Part shown: positions 1-8,108 of the stretch, in pieces
Numbering within the stretch: the first letter of the stretch is position 1
Layout of the letters: each line of letters starts with the position of its first letter
NCBI GenBank assembly: GCA_003222275.1
Contig: QHVJ01000073.1
Coordinates: forward strand, 1-41,858
Origin: Acidobacteriota bacterium
GTDB taxonomy: Bacteria > Acidobacteriota > Vicinamibacteria > Fen-336
DNA: 41,858 nt
Reading direction: 5' to 3'
The notes under the pieces: generated by a model
What the model was told of the DNA's origin: nothing
Databases searched by the model: none
What the model saw: the letters and a program-made list of their open reading frames with translations, nothing else
Program-made: the position numbers and the translations under genes

Positions 1-3000
1 CAGGACAACGGCCCCGGCATTGTCAAGGCCCAGGTCCCAAAGATATTCGGTAAGTTATTGTACGGCAGCAAGTTCCACCGGCTGAAACAGTCGTTGACCG
101 CCGATCAGAGCGTGGTGATCGAGCGTCGCGGCAGCCTCGAGCGGCTGCCCATCGGGCAACTCGTCGACGGGCTGCTCGTGGAAGGCGAAGAGGTCAGGGA
201 CGTGAGCGCGCTGGGGATCCGCGCCCCTGCCTTCGATCCATCCACGTGGCGCTACGACTGGCGAACCGTGACCCACGTAATTCGACACCGGCGTGAGAAC
301 GAAATCCTCGAGGTGCGCACCGAGAGGGGCAAGCGGGTTCGCGTAACGGGCTGCCACAGCCTCTTCACCTACGATCCCGACCGGCGCCAGGTCAAGGCAG
401 TGCAAGCCCGCTCTTTGCGCGCGGGCGACTATATCGTGGCGCCGCGGCGTCTCCCGGAGCCGCTCCAACTCGATCGCGTCAACCTCCTGTCACATCTCCG
501 TGCCGACGACTTGGCTCCACGCTGGGCATACGTGTACGGCATTCCAGGAGCGGTGTTCGACGCGCTCGCGGCGGCCGCCACGACCGTGCATCTGAAGAGC
601 GGCAGAGACAAATCGCGCCGCTACTACCGCCTGACGGCGAAAGACGGGACGGCGGTGGACGTCCTTGACGACTCGTGGGCGCAGTACCCACGCAAGGGCT
701 TCCTGCCGGCGCGGCTGGTGAAACGTCTCGGCCTCGAGACAGAGTGTGCCGGGGCGGTCTTGCGCACCTACCATCACGGCGCAGTCAAGGAGACACCCGT
801 CACCTGGGTCCTCAACCCGCCTCTCATGCGGCTGCTCGGCCTGTACGTCGCGGAAGGACACTGCGACGCCCGCCAGGTCGGATTCACATTCTCGTCGCGT
901 GAGACGAACCTCGTGGAGGAGGTGGTGGCCACCGCGCGAGGGCTTGGCTTGTCGACCACAATCGAGCCCCGCGCGCGCAACGCCATGCGTGTGAAGCTGT
1001 TCGGCGGCCTCACGTCGCTGTTGTTCCCCGCCTGGTGCGGCCGCGGGGCCAAGAACAAGCAGGTGCCGCCATTTGTCTACCATGCCGGCCCGGATCTGCG
1101 GCAGCACTTCCTGGATGGCCTGTACCTGGGAGATGGCCACCGCGTGAAGACGCGCGATGTCCTCATGTTCGGCTCCGCCAGTCGGACGCTCGTAGAGGAC
1201 GTGGAGCTGCTCTGGCTGTTCCAGGGCGTCGTGCCGTCGCGTCACGGACCGTCCATCCACCACGGGCTCGGCCGAAACCCGTGCGTCTTCTGGAGGCTGG
1301 ACGTCCACGGGTTCGACATCGGCGCGTCCCACGTGTACACGCGCCGCGGCACGCACGAGCGTCGCAATCGCTATCGGCTCTTCCCCATCGCGAAGCTCGC
1401 CCTTAGACAGGCAGATCACGGCACCCGCGTCGGCGCCGAACCGGAGTCCCTCCTGCGTGCGGTGGGCCTCGGGACGGGCCCGGCCGGCGCCGGCAAGTCC
1501 CTCGGCATCGTCATGGGTGTCGTTCCCGGCATGAGCTACGGGCTCGCGGACCTCACATCGCTGGCCGGTGGACGTGTGACCCGGCACCTTGCCACTCACT
1601 TGGTCGACCGGGGATACCTGTCCACTGTTGAAGACGACGGTTATGCCGCCACTTCGAAGATCGACGACCTCCGGCGCGAAATCGATGCCGTCGGATCGTT
1701 CGTTGCGTCGGACCTCTGTCTGCTACGCGTCGTCGACGTGACCGAGGTCGCTTCCGGGAACCCTTTCGTCTACGACCTTTCCGTCCTTGGATGCGAGAAC
1801 TTCGTCGCCGGCGAAGGCGCGATCGCCTGCCACAACTCGCGTGGCCAACAAGGCATCGGCATCTCGGCGGCGGCGATGTACGGGCAGCTCACCACCGGCA
1901 AGCCGATCCGCGTCACGAGCCGCGTGGGCAAACGCAAGGCGGCCCACGTCTTCGACATCCAGCTCGACACCCGGAAGAACGAGCCGGTCGTCACCCACGA
2001 CGAGACGATGGAGGAGTGGCACCAGGAGCACGGGACGCGCGTCGAGCTCGAGATCGTCGCCAACTGGCAACAGGGCCAGCGCTTCGTCAACCGCTACGTC
2101 GAGCACACGGCGCTCGCCAACCCGCACGCCACGATCCACTACACGCGGCCCGTCGGCGTGGCCCAGCGCGCGAACGCCGACAAGCCCGGCAACGAGACGC
2201 TGAGCTTCCCACGCGCCACGAGCGAGCTGCCCAAGGAGGCGATGGAGATCAAGCCGCACCCCCACGGCGTCGAGCTGGGCGCGCTCATGCTCATGGCACG
2301 GGAGTCGAAGAGCCACGACGTGCGCGGCTTCCTGCAGACCGCATTCAGCCGCGTCTCGGCCGCGGCCGCCGGCGAGATCCTGGCCAAGGTGTCCTGGGGC
2401 AAGAAGCCCGTGAAGCCACGCGTCCTCGGCGCAAACCGCGCGATGGCCGAGGAGCTGCACAAGGTCATCGCCGAAACGCGGCTCATGAACCCGCCGACCA
2501 ACTGCTTGAGCCCGATCGGCGACGAGCTCATGCGGAAGGGACTCGTGAGCTTCTTGAACGTGATCGAGAGCGAGGGCGAGAGCGGCGACGAAAATACCCA
2601 GCTCGATCTCGATTCGGCCGGCATGAAGCCGGCGAAGAAAGCCGGAAAGGCGGCCCCGGCCGCAAAGCAGCAGGCCAAAGTGGCGCCGGAACCCGCCCAG
2701 CCGTCGATCCCTGACGCGTCGCCGGAAGAGGGCGTGGAGAAGATCAAGGGCCACAACTACTTCATCGCCACGGTGACCCGCCCGCCCAAGGTGTATCGCG
2801 GCAACCCGTTCCAGGTGGAAGTCGGCCTGGCCTACGGCGGGAGCTGGCCCCCCGACAAGACGATCGAGCTCTTCCGGTTCGCCAACCGCGTCCCGCTCCT
2901 CTTCCAACGCGGCGCCTGCGGCATCACCGAAGGCATCGTGCGCACCGACTGGCGCAACTACATGCTGAGCCAGCCCAAGGGCTCGCTCCCCGTGGGGCCG

Positions 3001-3381
3001 ATGGCGCTTCTCGTCCACATCGCTTCAGTCTGGGTGCCGTTCACGAGCGAGTCCAAGGAGGCGGTGGCCCACTACCCGGACATCATGAAGGAGATCCAGC
3101 TCGCGGCGCAGGAGTGCGGCCGCAAGCTGGCCACCTTCATCCGGAAGCGCAAGGCCGCCGATTACCAGGCGCAGCGGCGCAGCATCTTCGAGCTCTACAT
3201 CGAAGAGGTCGCCATTGCGATCGGGAAGATCACGGGACGGAAGCCGAATCCGATCAAGAGGGAGTTCCTCCAGGTGGCGCACAAGGTGACGGCGGCGGAG
3301 ATCAAGGAGGAGGAGAAGGCGCTAATGGAGGAGGAGGGCAAGCCCAAGGCGAAGAGCCGAGCCCGGGCGGAGGAGGAGTAG
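1..3381 (+). CDS. top6B: DNA topoisomerase VI subunit B (GHKL ATPase), 5'-truncated, interrupted by an intein
   Basis: ATPase subunit of the type IIB topoisomerase, which with subunit A passes one DNA duplex through another. The frame is open from base 1, so the true start lies upstream; by comparison with archaeal homologues roughly 95-100 codons (N-box region) are missing. Seen here: GHKL motif DNGPGI at 4-21, then GKLLYGSKFHR, an intein at 91-1836, and the second ATP-loop motif SRGQQGIGIS from 1837. A helical segment with NPPTNCLSPIG follows, then a Lys/Ala/Pro-rich linker (about 2560-2740) and the transducer domain (TRPPKVYRGNPFQVEV, RFANRVPLLFQ). The lysine of SESKEAV (codon at 3055) is probably the switch lysine, because it lies about as far from the C terminus as in archaeal enzymes. 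The acidic/basic C-terminal tail ends at TAG 3379. The subunit A gene starts on the next base. The mature protein, after splicing, would be about 640 aa. Confidence 0.95.
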   Translation, partial: QDNGPGIVKAQVPKIFGKLLYGSKFHRLKQSLTADQSVVIERRGSLERLPIGQLVDGLLVEGEEVRDVSALGIRAPAFDPSTWRYDWRTVTHVIRHRRENEILEVRTERGKRVRVTGCHSLFTYDPDRRQVKAVQARSLRAGDYIVAPRRLPEPLQLDRVNLLSHLRADDLAPRWAYVYGIPGAVFDALAAAATTVHLKSGRDKSRRYYRLTAKDGTAVDVLDDSWAQYPRKGFLPARLVKRLGLETECAGAVLRTYHHGAVKETPVTWVLNPPLMRLLGLYVAEGHCDARQVGFTFSSRETNLVEEVVATARGLGLSTTIEPRARNAMRVKLFGGLTSLLFPAWCGRGAKNKQVPPFVYHAGPDLRQHFLDGLYLGDGHRVKTRDVLMFGSASRTLVEDVELLWLFQGVVPSRHGPSIHHGLGRNPCVFWRLDVHGFDIGASHVYTRRGTHERRNRYRLFPIAKLALRQADHGTRVGAEPESLLRAVGLGTGPAGAGKSLGIVMGVVPGMSYGLADLTSLAGGRVTRHLATHLVDRGYLSTVEDDGYAATSKIDDLRREIDAVGSFVASDLCLLRVVDVTEVASGNPFVYDLSVLGCENFVAGEGAIACHNSRGQQGIGISAAAMYGQLTTGKPIRVTSRVGKRKAAHVFDIQLDTRKNEPVVTHDETMEEWHQEHGTRVELEIVANWQQGQRFVNRYVEHTALANPHATIHYTRPVGVAQRANADKPGNETLSFPRATSELPKEAMEIKPHPHGVELGALMLMARESKSHDVRGFLQTAFSRVSAAAAGEILAKVSWGKKPVKPRVLGANRAMAEELHKVIAETRLMNPPTNCLSPIGDELMRKGLVSFLNVIESEGESGDENTQLDLDSAGMKPAKKAGKAAPAAKQQAKVAPEPAQPSIPDASPEEGVEKIKGHNYFIATVTRPPKVYRGNPFQVEVGLAYGGSWPPDKTIELFRFANRVPLLFQRGACGITEGIVRTDWRNYMLSQPKGSLPVGPMALLVHIASVWVPFTSESKEAVAHYPDIMKEIQLAAQECGRKLATFIRKRKAADYQAQRRSIFELYIEEVAIAIGKITGRKPNPIKREFLQVAHKVTAAEIKEEEKALMEEEGKPKAKSRARAEEE
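91..1836 (+). mobile_element. Intein with LAGLIDADG homing endonuclease inside top6B (582 aa)
   Basis: In-frame protein-splicing element. Removing it joins KFHRLKQ to SRGQQGIGIS and restores the uninterrupted topoisomerase VI B sequence. Block A starts with Ser1 (SLTADQSVVIERRG). Block B has T86-G-C-H89 (TGCHSLF). Blocks C and E are the two LAGLIDADG helices, LLGLYVAEGH (832-861, acidic residue E255) and FLDGLYLGDGH (1108-1140, acidic residue D348). Block F is VYDLSVLGCENFVAGEG. Block G is His581-Asn582 followed by Ser as the +1 extein nucleophile. All residues normally needed for class 1 splicing (Ser1, T/H in block B, His-Asn, Ser+1) and both endonuclease acids are present, so splicing and homing both look intact. 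It splits the ATP-binding site between two motifs, so unspliced protein should be inactive. Inteins in archaeal Top6B are known to me; one in a bacterial gene is unusual. Confidence 0.95.
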
Positions 3382-4488
3382 ATGGCCCCTCGCAAGGACG
3401 AGGCCTCCAAGAAGACGGTGGCCAAGATCGAGAAGCTCGCCGAAGGCGTGCTCAAGACGGTGAGCGCCGGCAAGAACCCGGCGCTCGACATCCCCATCCG
3501 CTCCCTCGCCAACGTCAACTGGAGCGAGAAAAAACGGCTGGTCGAGCTCGGCAGCCAGAAGCAGAAGCGCTACTTCTTCAACGTCGCGATGGCGCGGAAG
3601 TTCATGCAGACGTTCCTGGTGGGCGAGGCCTGCAAGGAGCTCATCGATTCGGGCAAGACGACCAGCATCCGCGACCTCTATTACGTCACCAAGCACACCA
3701 TGGGCGACACGCGCCAGAACACCTTCGACGAGCAGGACGAGTCCGACCCGATCATCGAGGACCTCGAGGTCACCGTGGACGCCCTGCGCGAAGAACTGCA
3801 CCTGTTCGCCGCTCGCAAGGGCTCGATGGTGGGTCCCATCACGATCACCGACACCGGCGACACCATCGACCTGCGCCGGATGGGCTCCGGAGGCTGGGCG
3901 GTACCTTCGATCGTCGAAGAGAACGTCATCACCTTCCGCAAGCATGAGGCCAAGTACGTCCTCCTCATCGAGAAGGATGCGGTCTGGACGCGCTTCAACG
4001 AGGACAAGTTCTGGAAGCGCAACAACTGCATCATCGTCCAGGGCGGAGGCCAGCCGCCGCGGGGGGTACGGCGCCTCGTGCAGCGGCTGCACAGCGAGCT
4101 CAAGCTGCCGGTCTACGTGCTGGTCGACAACGACCCCTGGGGCTTCTACATCTACAGCGTCATGAAGCAGGGCTCCATCAACCTCGCCTACGAATCGATG
4201 CGCATGGCGGTGCCCGCCGCGCGGTTCGTCGGTTTGTCGTCCTTCGACAAGGAGAAATACGCCCTGCCGACCAACGTCTCCATCAAGATGGACGACGGCG
4301 ACAACAGCCGGGCCAAGCAGATGCTCGCCTATCCCTGGTTCAAGAAGGCGCAATGGCAGCGTGAGATCCAGGAGATGGTCAAGAGTGGCCAGAAGTTCGA
4401 GCTCGAAGCCCTCTCCCGGCGTGGCATCAGCTTCATCACCGAAGAGTACCTGCCGAAGAAGCTGAAGGACCGGGATTGGCTGGAGTAG
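3382..4488 (+). CDS. top6A: DNA topoisomerase VI subunit A (Spo11-like)
   Basis: DNA-cleaving subunit of topoisomerase VI, 368 aa, the usual length for the family. The N-terminal winged-helix (CAP-like) domain carries the catalytic tyrosine in RDLYYVTK (Y100/Y101). The C-terminal Toprim domain has its metal-binding glutamate in IEKDAVWTRF (E197) and the DxD pair in VDNDPWGF (D249, D251). The segment CIIVQGGGQPPRGVRRL between them is the conserved core of archaeal Top6A and eukaryotic Spo11. The N-terminal 30 residues are Lys-rich. ATG follows the subunit B TAG with no gap (TAGATG), so the two subunits are translationally coupled and probably made in equal amounts. No key residue is missing. 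Topoisomerase VI is sporadic in bacteria, which suggests horizontal acquisition from an archaeon or an earlier bacterial recipient; that is inference. Confidence 0.96.
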   Translation: MAPRKDEASKKTVAKIEKLAEGVLKTVSAGKNPALDIPIRSLANVNWSEKKRLVELGSQKQKRYFFNVAMARKFMQTFLVGEACKELIDSGKTTSIRDLYYVTKHTMGDTRQNTFDEQDESDPIIEDLEVTVDALREELHLFAARKGSMVGPITITDTGDTIDLRRMGSGGWAVPSIVEENVITFRKHEAKYVLLIEKDAVWTRFNEDKFWKRNNCIIVQGGGQPPRGVRRLVQRLHSELKLPVYVLVDNDPWGFYIYSVMKQGSINLAYESMRMAVPAARFVGLSSFDKEKYALPTNVSIKMDDGDNSRAKQMLAYPWFKKAQWQREIQEMVKSGQKFELEALSRRGISFITEEYLPKKLKDRDWLE

Positions 4489-4492
4489 CTGT

Positions 4493-5605
4493 GTGAGGCG
4501 CCGGACGGCGCGGGTCCTCCTCCTGGTCGCCGGCGCGCTCCTTCCCGTCGTAGCCATCGCGCAGCCTCCCGTCTCCCCGACCTCCTCCTCCGGCCTCGTC
4601 GCACCCAAGCTCCAGGCCGTGGAGACGGCCATCAACCTCGCCATGCACCGCTACGGCATCCCCGGTCTCTCCGTGGCGGTGGCCGCGGCGGGCAGCGTGC
4701 GCCTCTCGGCCGGTTACGGCATGGCGGACCTCGAGAACGCGGTCCCCGCGACACCCCTCACGGTCTATCGCCTGGCGTCGGTCTCGAAGCCCCTCACCGC
4801 GACCGCGGTCCTGCAGCTCGCGGCGAAGGGGAAGCTGGACCTCGATGCGCCCGTCCAGAGGTACGTTCCGGCGTACCCGGAGAAGCAATGGCCGCTCACC
4901 TGCCGGCAGCTGCTGTGCCACCAGGGCGGAGTGCGCCAGTGGACGGACGAGGAATTCCACAACACACGGCACCATGCGAGCCTCACGGAAGCGCTGGAGT
5001 TCTTCAAGAACGATCCGCTCGTCTTCGAGCCCGGCACCCGCACGCTCTATACGAGCCTCGGCTACAACCTGCTCGGCGTGGCCGTCGAGAGCGTGTCCGG
5101 GCAGGGCTATCTCGACTACATGCGGGAGAACGTCTTCACTCCCGCCGGCATGGAGACGGCGGGGCTCGACGACGTCTTCGCCCTCATTCCCCATCGCGCC
5201 CAGGGATACCAGAAGGCCGCCGGGGGCGAGCTCTTCAACTCGGCACTTTCGGACACGAGCAACCGCGTGCCCGGGGGCGGGCTGGTGGCGACCGCCGAAG
5301 ACGTCGCGCGCTTCGCCCTCGCCCTGCACTCCGGCGCCCTGCTGAAGAACGAGACCCGGGAGCAGATGCTCGTCCGGCAGCGCACACGGGACGGCAAGCC
5401 AACCGGCTACGGGCTCGGCTGGGCGGTGGGCACCCAGCGCGGGCGGCACGAGGTCTACCACATCGGCGGCCAGCCCCGTGTCAGCACGGTGCTGTACCTC
5501 GTTCCCGAGAGCGGCGTGGCGGTGGTCTTGCTGAGCAACCTCGAGGGCGTGGGCACGCCCCTCCTGGACGTGGCCCGACAGGTGGCCGAGATCGTCTCGC
5601 GCTAG
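4493..5605 (+). CDS. Serine hydrolase, beta-lactamase/penicillin-binding-protein-like (class C fold), secreted
   Basis: 370 aa with an N-terminal signal peptide (RRRTARVLLLVAGALLPVVAIAQ, probable cleavage after AIAQ). It belongs to the Pfam Beta-lactamase family of esterases, D-aminopeptidases and class C-like enzymes. The nucleophile motif SxxK is S96-V-S-K99. The third motif is H323-I-G-G in place of KTG, common in the esterase-like members. The second motif, normally Y-S/A-N, reads Y186-T-S188, so the Asn is replaced by Ser. Substrate cannot be deduced; peptidoglycan-derived D-amino peptides or small esters are typical. It starts at GTG 4493, four bases after the top6A stop, and could be read through from that operon, though a functional link to the topoisomerase is not evident. 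Confidence 0.88.
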   Translation: MRRRTARVLLLVAGALLPVVAIAQPPVSPTSSSGLVAPKLQAVETAINLAMHRYGIPGLSVAVAAAGSVRLSAGYGMADLENAVPATPLTVYRLASVSKPLTATAVLQLAAKGKLDLDAPVQRYVPAYPEKQWPLTCRQLLCHQGGVRQWTDEEFHNTRHHASLTEALEFFKNDPLVFEPGTRTLYTSLGYNLLGVAVESVSGQGYLDYMRENVFTPAGMETAGLDDVFALIPHRAQGYQKAAGGELFNSALSDTSNRVPGGGLVATAEDVARFALALHSGALLKNETREQMLVRQRTRDGKPTGYGLGWAVGTQRGRHEVYHIGGQPRVSTVLYLVPESGVAVVLLSNLEGVGTPLLDVARQVAEIVSR

Positions 5606-5634
5606 CGGAGGCGGGGCCGCGGCAGGAGGTGTGC

Positions 5635-7578
5635 GTGACTCGCTTCAGCGCTCGCCGGCTGATCGGTGCCGTGGCCACGCGGCCGGTGGAGACGCTCGCG
5701 TTCGTCTGCAGCGCCGCCGGAGTATCGTGGGCCGCCGTCCGACTCCTGGATCCCAGCCTCCACCGCGGAGCCGTGGCCGCGCCCGCCCTGGCGTTGACGG
5801 GCGCGGGCCTCGCCGCGCTGCCTCGCGGCGGTGGCCGGGGGCATCTGCTGGCCGCGTGCCTGGCCCTCCTGTTCTCCGTGCAAGCCCAGGTGGCGCCAGA
5901 GTTCCGCGCGGACAGCGCCGGCTACTACGCCTATCTCCGGTCCATCGTCATCGATCACGACCTGGACTTCACCAACGACTTCGAGCGTCTGGTCGGGGAG
6001 GCCTCCGAGCTTCGCAAGGCGCCTCCGACGGCCATCGGCCGCCGGCCGAACCCCTTCGCGATCGGCTCCGCCATCCTGTGGAGCCCATTTTTTCTCCTGG
6101 CGCACGCCTATGTGCTCGGCCTGAGTGCGGTGGGCTGGACGAAGCACGCGGCCGACGGCTTCTCGGACCCTTATCTCCGATCCACGGCGATGGGCACGAT
6201 GACGTGGGCCGCCCTCGCCGCCACGCTGCTGATGGCGACCCTCGCGCGGCGAATCGGACCGGCGGCGGCCGCGGTGGCCGTGCTGGGAGCGATCGTCACC
6301 TCGCCGATCCTCTACTACGTCTTCGTGGTGCCCGCGATGGCGCATGGCCTCGTATTCGCGACGGCGGCCATCCTCGTCTGGAGCCTGGCGCGCGCTCACG
6401 AACGGCCGACCGCCGGGCGTTGGCTGTCGGTGGGCGTGGTCGCGGGCCTGCTCGTCCTCGTGCGCTGGCAAGCCGCCGTCTGCCTCGCCATGGTGCTCGC
6501 CGTCGGGCTCGTGGACCTCCGCCGGCGCCGAATCCCCGCCCGATGGCTGGCGGCCGCCCTCGGCGCCGCCGCCCTCCTCGCGAGCCTGCAACTGCTCGCC
6601 TGGAAGCTCCTCTATGGCGCGCTGCTCACGATGCCCCAGGGCGGGCAGTTCATGGATTGGCGGTGTCCGCGATGGTGGGACGTGCTCATGCACGCAGACC
6701 GGGGCTTTTTCGTGTGGACGCCCGTGATGGGCATCGCGATCGCGTCGCTGGTGGTCTTCGCCGGCGACTGGGGCGCGTTGGGGATGGGCGCGGTGGTGGT
6801 CTTCATCCTGACCGTCTACGTGAACGGCTCGGTGACGGACTGGGCCGGCGCGGACTCTTTCGGCTCGCGCCGGTTCGACCTGGTGGTGCCGCTGGCGGCT
6901 CTGGGCCTGGCCTCGCTCGTCCGGAGGCACCGGCGCGCGCCGCTCGTCCTGCCCGTCCTGCTCGTGGCCGCCGCCGCGCTCTGGAACACGGGCCTCATCC
7001 GGCTGTACCGGCAGCGTGTCGTCCAGGAGGCCTTGCCCCTCGAGCGCGTGGCCTCCGCGCAGGCGCATCAACTCCGGAGCGCCGCCGAGCGCGCGGGAGC
7101 GGCCGTCGCCCCGGACCGCGGCCGCGCGCTCGTGTACAAGTCGCTCGTCGGTGAGTATTTCTATTGGAACGTGAACCTCAGCGGGACCATCGATCTCGCG
7201 TCGGAGGACACGCGCTATCTGGCCGGCGGCTGGTCCTCGCTGCGCTGTGGCAACCATCCGTGGCCCCGGTACCGATGGGCCCTCTTCCCGCGCGCCTGCG
7301 TCCGGTTCCCGCTCGAGCGCGCCCTCCAGGACCTGCGGACGACGGTGAGCATGCGCGCGCCGGGTCGAGCCCGCGGGCAGGAGATGACCGTGGAGCTGAA
7401 CGGGTTCACCATTCTCCGCGCCCCCCTGCCGTCGGAATGGACGGAGGTGAGGTTCGTGATGCCGCAGCGCGCGCTACGGCCGGGGGAGAACCAGCTCTGC
7501 CTCGCATTCTCCGAGGGAGTGGCGGGAGAGGAAGACCGCCTCGTGGCGGCGGCGGTGTCTGTGATCCAGCTCCCGTAG
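5635..7578 (+). CDS. Integral membrane glycosyltransferase-like protein (GT-C fold, family 39-like)
   Basis: 647 aa with about ten hydrophobic segments across residues 10-460 and a soluble C-terminal region. The first large extracytoplasmic loop contains RADSAGYYAYLRS (D93), in the position of the catalytic Asp of GT-C transferases that use polyprenyl-phosphate sugars; the following DHDLDFTNDF is also typical of this group. The C-terminal 130 residues contain a beta-rich segment (MTVELNGFTILRAPLP ... LRPGENQLCLAF) resembling a carbohydrate-binding jelly roll. GTG 5635 is preceded by AGGAGG at 5624-5629, which decides the start over nearby GTGs. Acceptor and donor are unknown; cell-envelope glycan or protein glycosylation is inferred. 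It follows the beta-lactamase-like gene by 29 bases on the same strand. Confidence 0.75.
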   Translation: MTRFSARRLIGAVATRPVETLAFVCSAAGVSWAAVRLLDPSLHRGAVAAPALALTGAGLAALPRGGGRGHLLAACLALLFSVQAQVAPEFRADSAGYYAYLRSIVIDHDLDFTNDFERLVGEASELRKAPPTAIGRRPNPFAIGSAILWSPFFLLAHAYVLGLSAVGWTKHAADGFSDPYLRSTAMGTMTWAALAATLLMATLARRIGPAAAAVAVLGAIVTSPILYYVFVVPAMAHGLVFATAAILVWSLARAHERPTAGRWLSVGVVAGLLVLVRWQAAVCLAMVLAVGLVDLRRRRIPARWLAAALGAAALLASLQLLAWKLLYGALLTMPQGGQFMDWRCPRWWDVLMHADRGFFVWTPVMGIAIASLVVFAGDWGALGMGAVVVFILTVYVNGSVTDWAGADSFGSRRFDLVVPLAALGLASLVRRHRRAPLVLPVLLVAAAALWNTGLIRLYRQRVVQEALPLERVASAQAHQLRSAAERAGAAVAPDRGRALVYKSLVGEYFYWNVNLSGTIDLASEDTRYLAGGWSSLRCGNHPWPRYRWALFPRACVRFPLERALQDLRTTVSMRAPGRARGQEMTVELNGFTILRAPLPSEWTEVRFVMPQRALRPGENQLCLAFSEGVAGEEDRLVAAAVSVIQLP

Positions 7579-7673
7579 GTTGCGCAGCATCTGCTCGCGC
7601 ACCGCCGCTGGCATCGCATTTGCTTCTTGACGAGATGGTGTTGTGCGCGCATCTTAAATTTGTGGAGGTATTC

Positions 7674-7946
7674 ATGCACAGTCTCAAGTACGTCGGTGTC
7701 GCCTTGACCGCGGGCATCGTGGGGGCCGCCGTTGCGCTCCTCCTCGCCCCCCAGAGCGGCCGCGAGACACGCCGCAAGCTGGGCCGAAGGTTCGAGGAGG
7801 AATCGCGGCGGATGAGCCGGACGCTCCAGAACGAGAAGGAGAACTTGATGAAGAAGGGCCGCGAAACCCTCGACGACGTGGCCGAGTACGTCAACGAGGA
7901 GCTCAATTCCGCCCAGAAGAAGATCTCCAAGATGGTTCAGGCCTGA
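7674..7946 (+). CDS. YtxH-like small membrane-anchored protein
   Basis: 90 aa. One N-terminal transmembrane helix (LKYVGVALTAGIVGAAVALLLAP) runs into the YtxH-type signature LLAPQSGRETRRKLG, and the remainder is a charged amphipathic helix (EEESRRMSRTLQNEKENL ... EELNSAQKKISKMVQ). The family is widespread and often stress-linked, but its biochemical role is not established. ATG 7674 has GGAGGT at 7664-7669, five bases ahead. The upstream 95-base gap has unusually AT-rich stretches for this window, suggesting its own promoter, but I cannot place -35 and -10 boxes convincingly. Confidence 0.85.
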   Translation: MHSLKYVGVALTAGIVGAAVALLLAPQSGRETRRKLGRRFEEESRRMSRTLQNEKENLMKKGRETLDDVAEYVNEELNSAQKKISKMVQA

Positions 7947-7953
7947 AGGCAAG

Positions 7954-7983
7954 GCCGGCGATCGCCTGATCGGATCCGCCGGC
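7954..7983. other. Perfect inverted repeat downstream of the YtxH gene
   Basis: GCCGGCG at 7954-7960 pairs perfectly with CGCCGGC at 7977-7983 (7-bp stem, 16-base loop), eight bases after the YtxH stop codon. There is no U-tract, so it is not a classical intrinsic terminator. It could stabilise the transcript 3' end or simply reflect GC-rich sequence. Confidence 0.3.
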
Positions 7984-8108
7984 GCCACCGGATGTGATAC
8001 ACTCCCTCGGCTGGGGGCGCTTCTAAATCCTTCAACCGGGGGAGGTTCTTCTCTTACCCTCCCCGCGACCCTGAAGCATCCCGAGAAATTCCTGCCCTAG
8101 GAGAGACG

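Noticed and set aside
7627..7656. TTGACG plus TCTTAA-type sequence as promoter of the YtxH gene
   Set aside because: Spacing to any -10-like hexamer is outside 15-19 bases or the match is poor.
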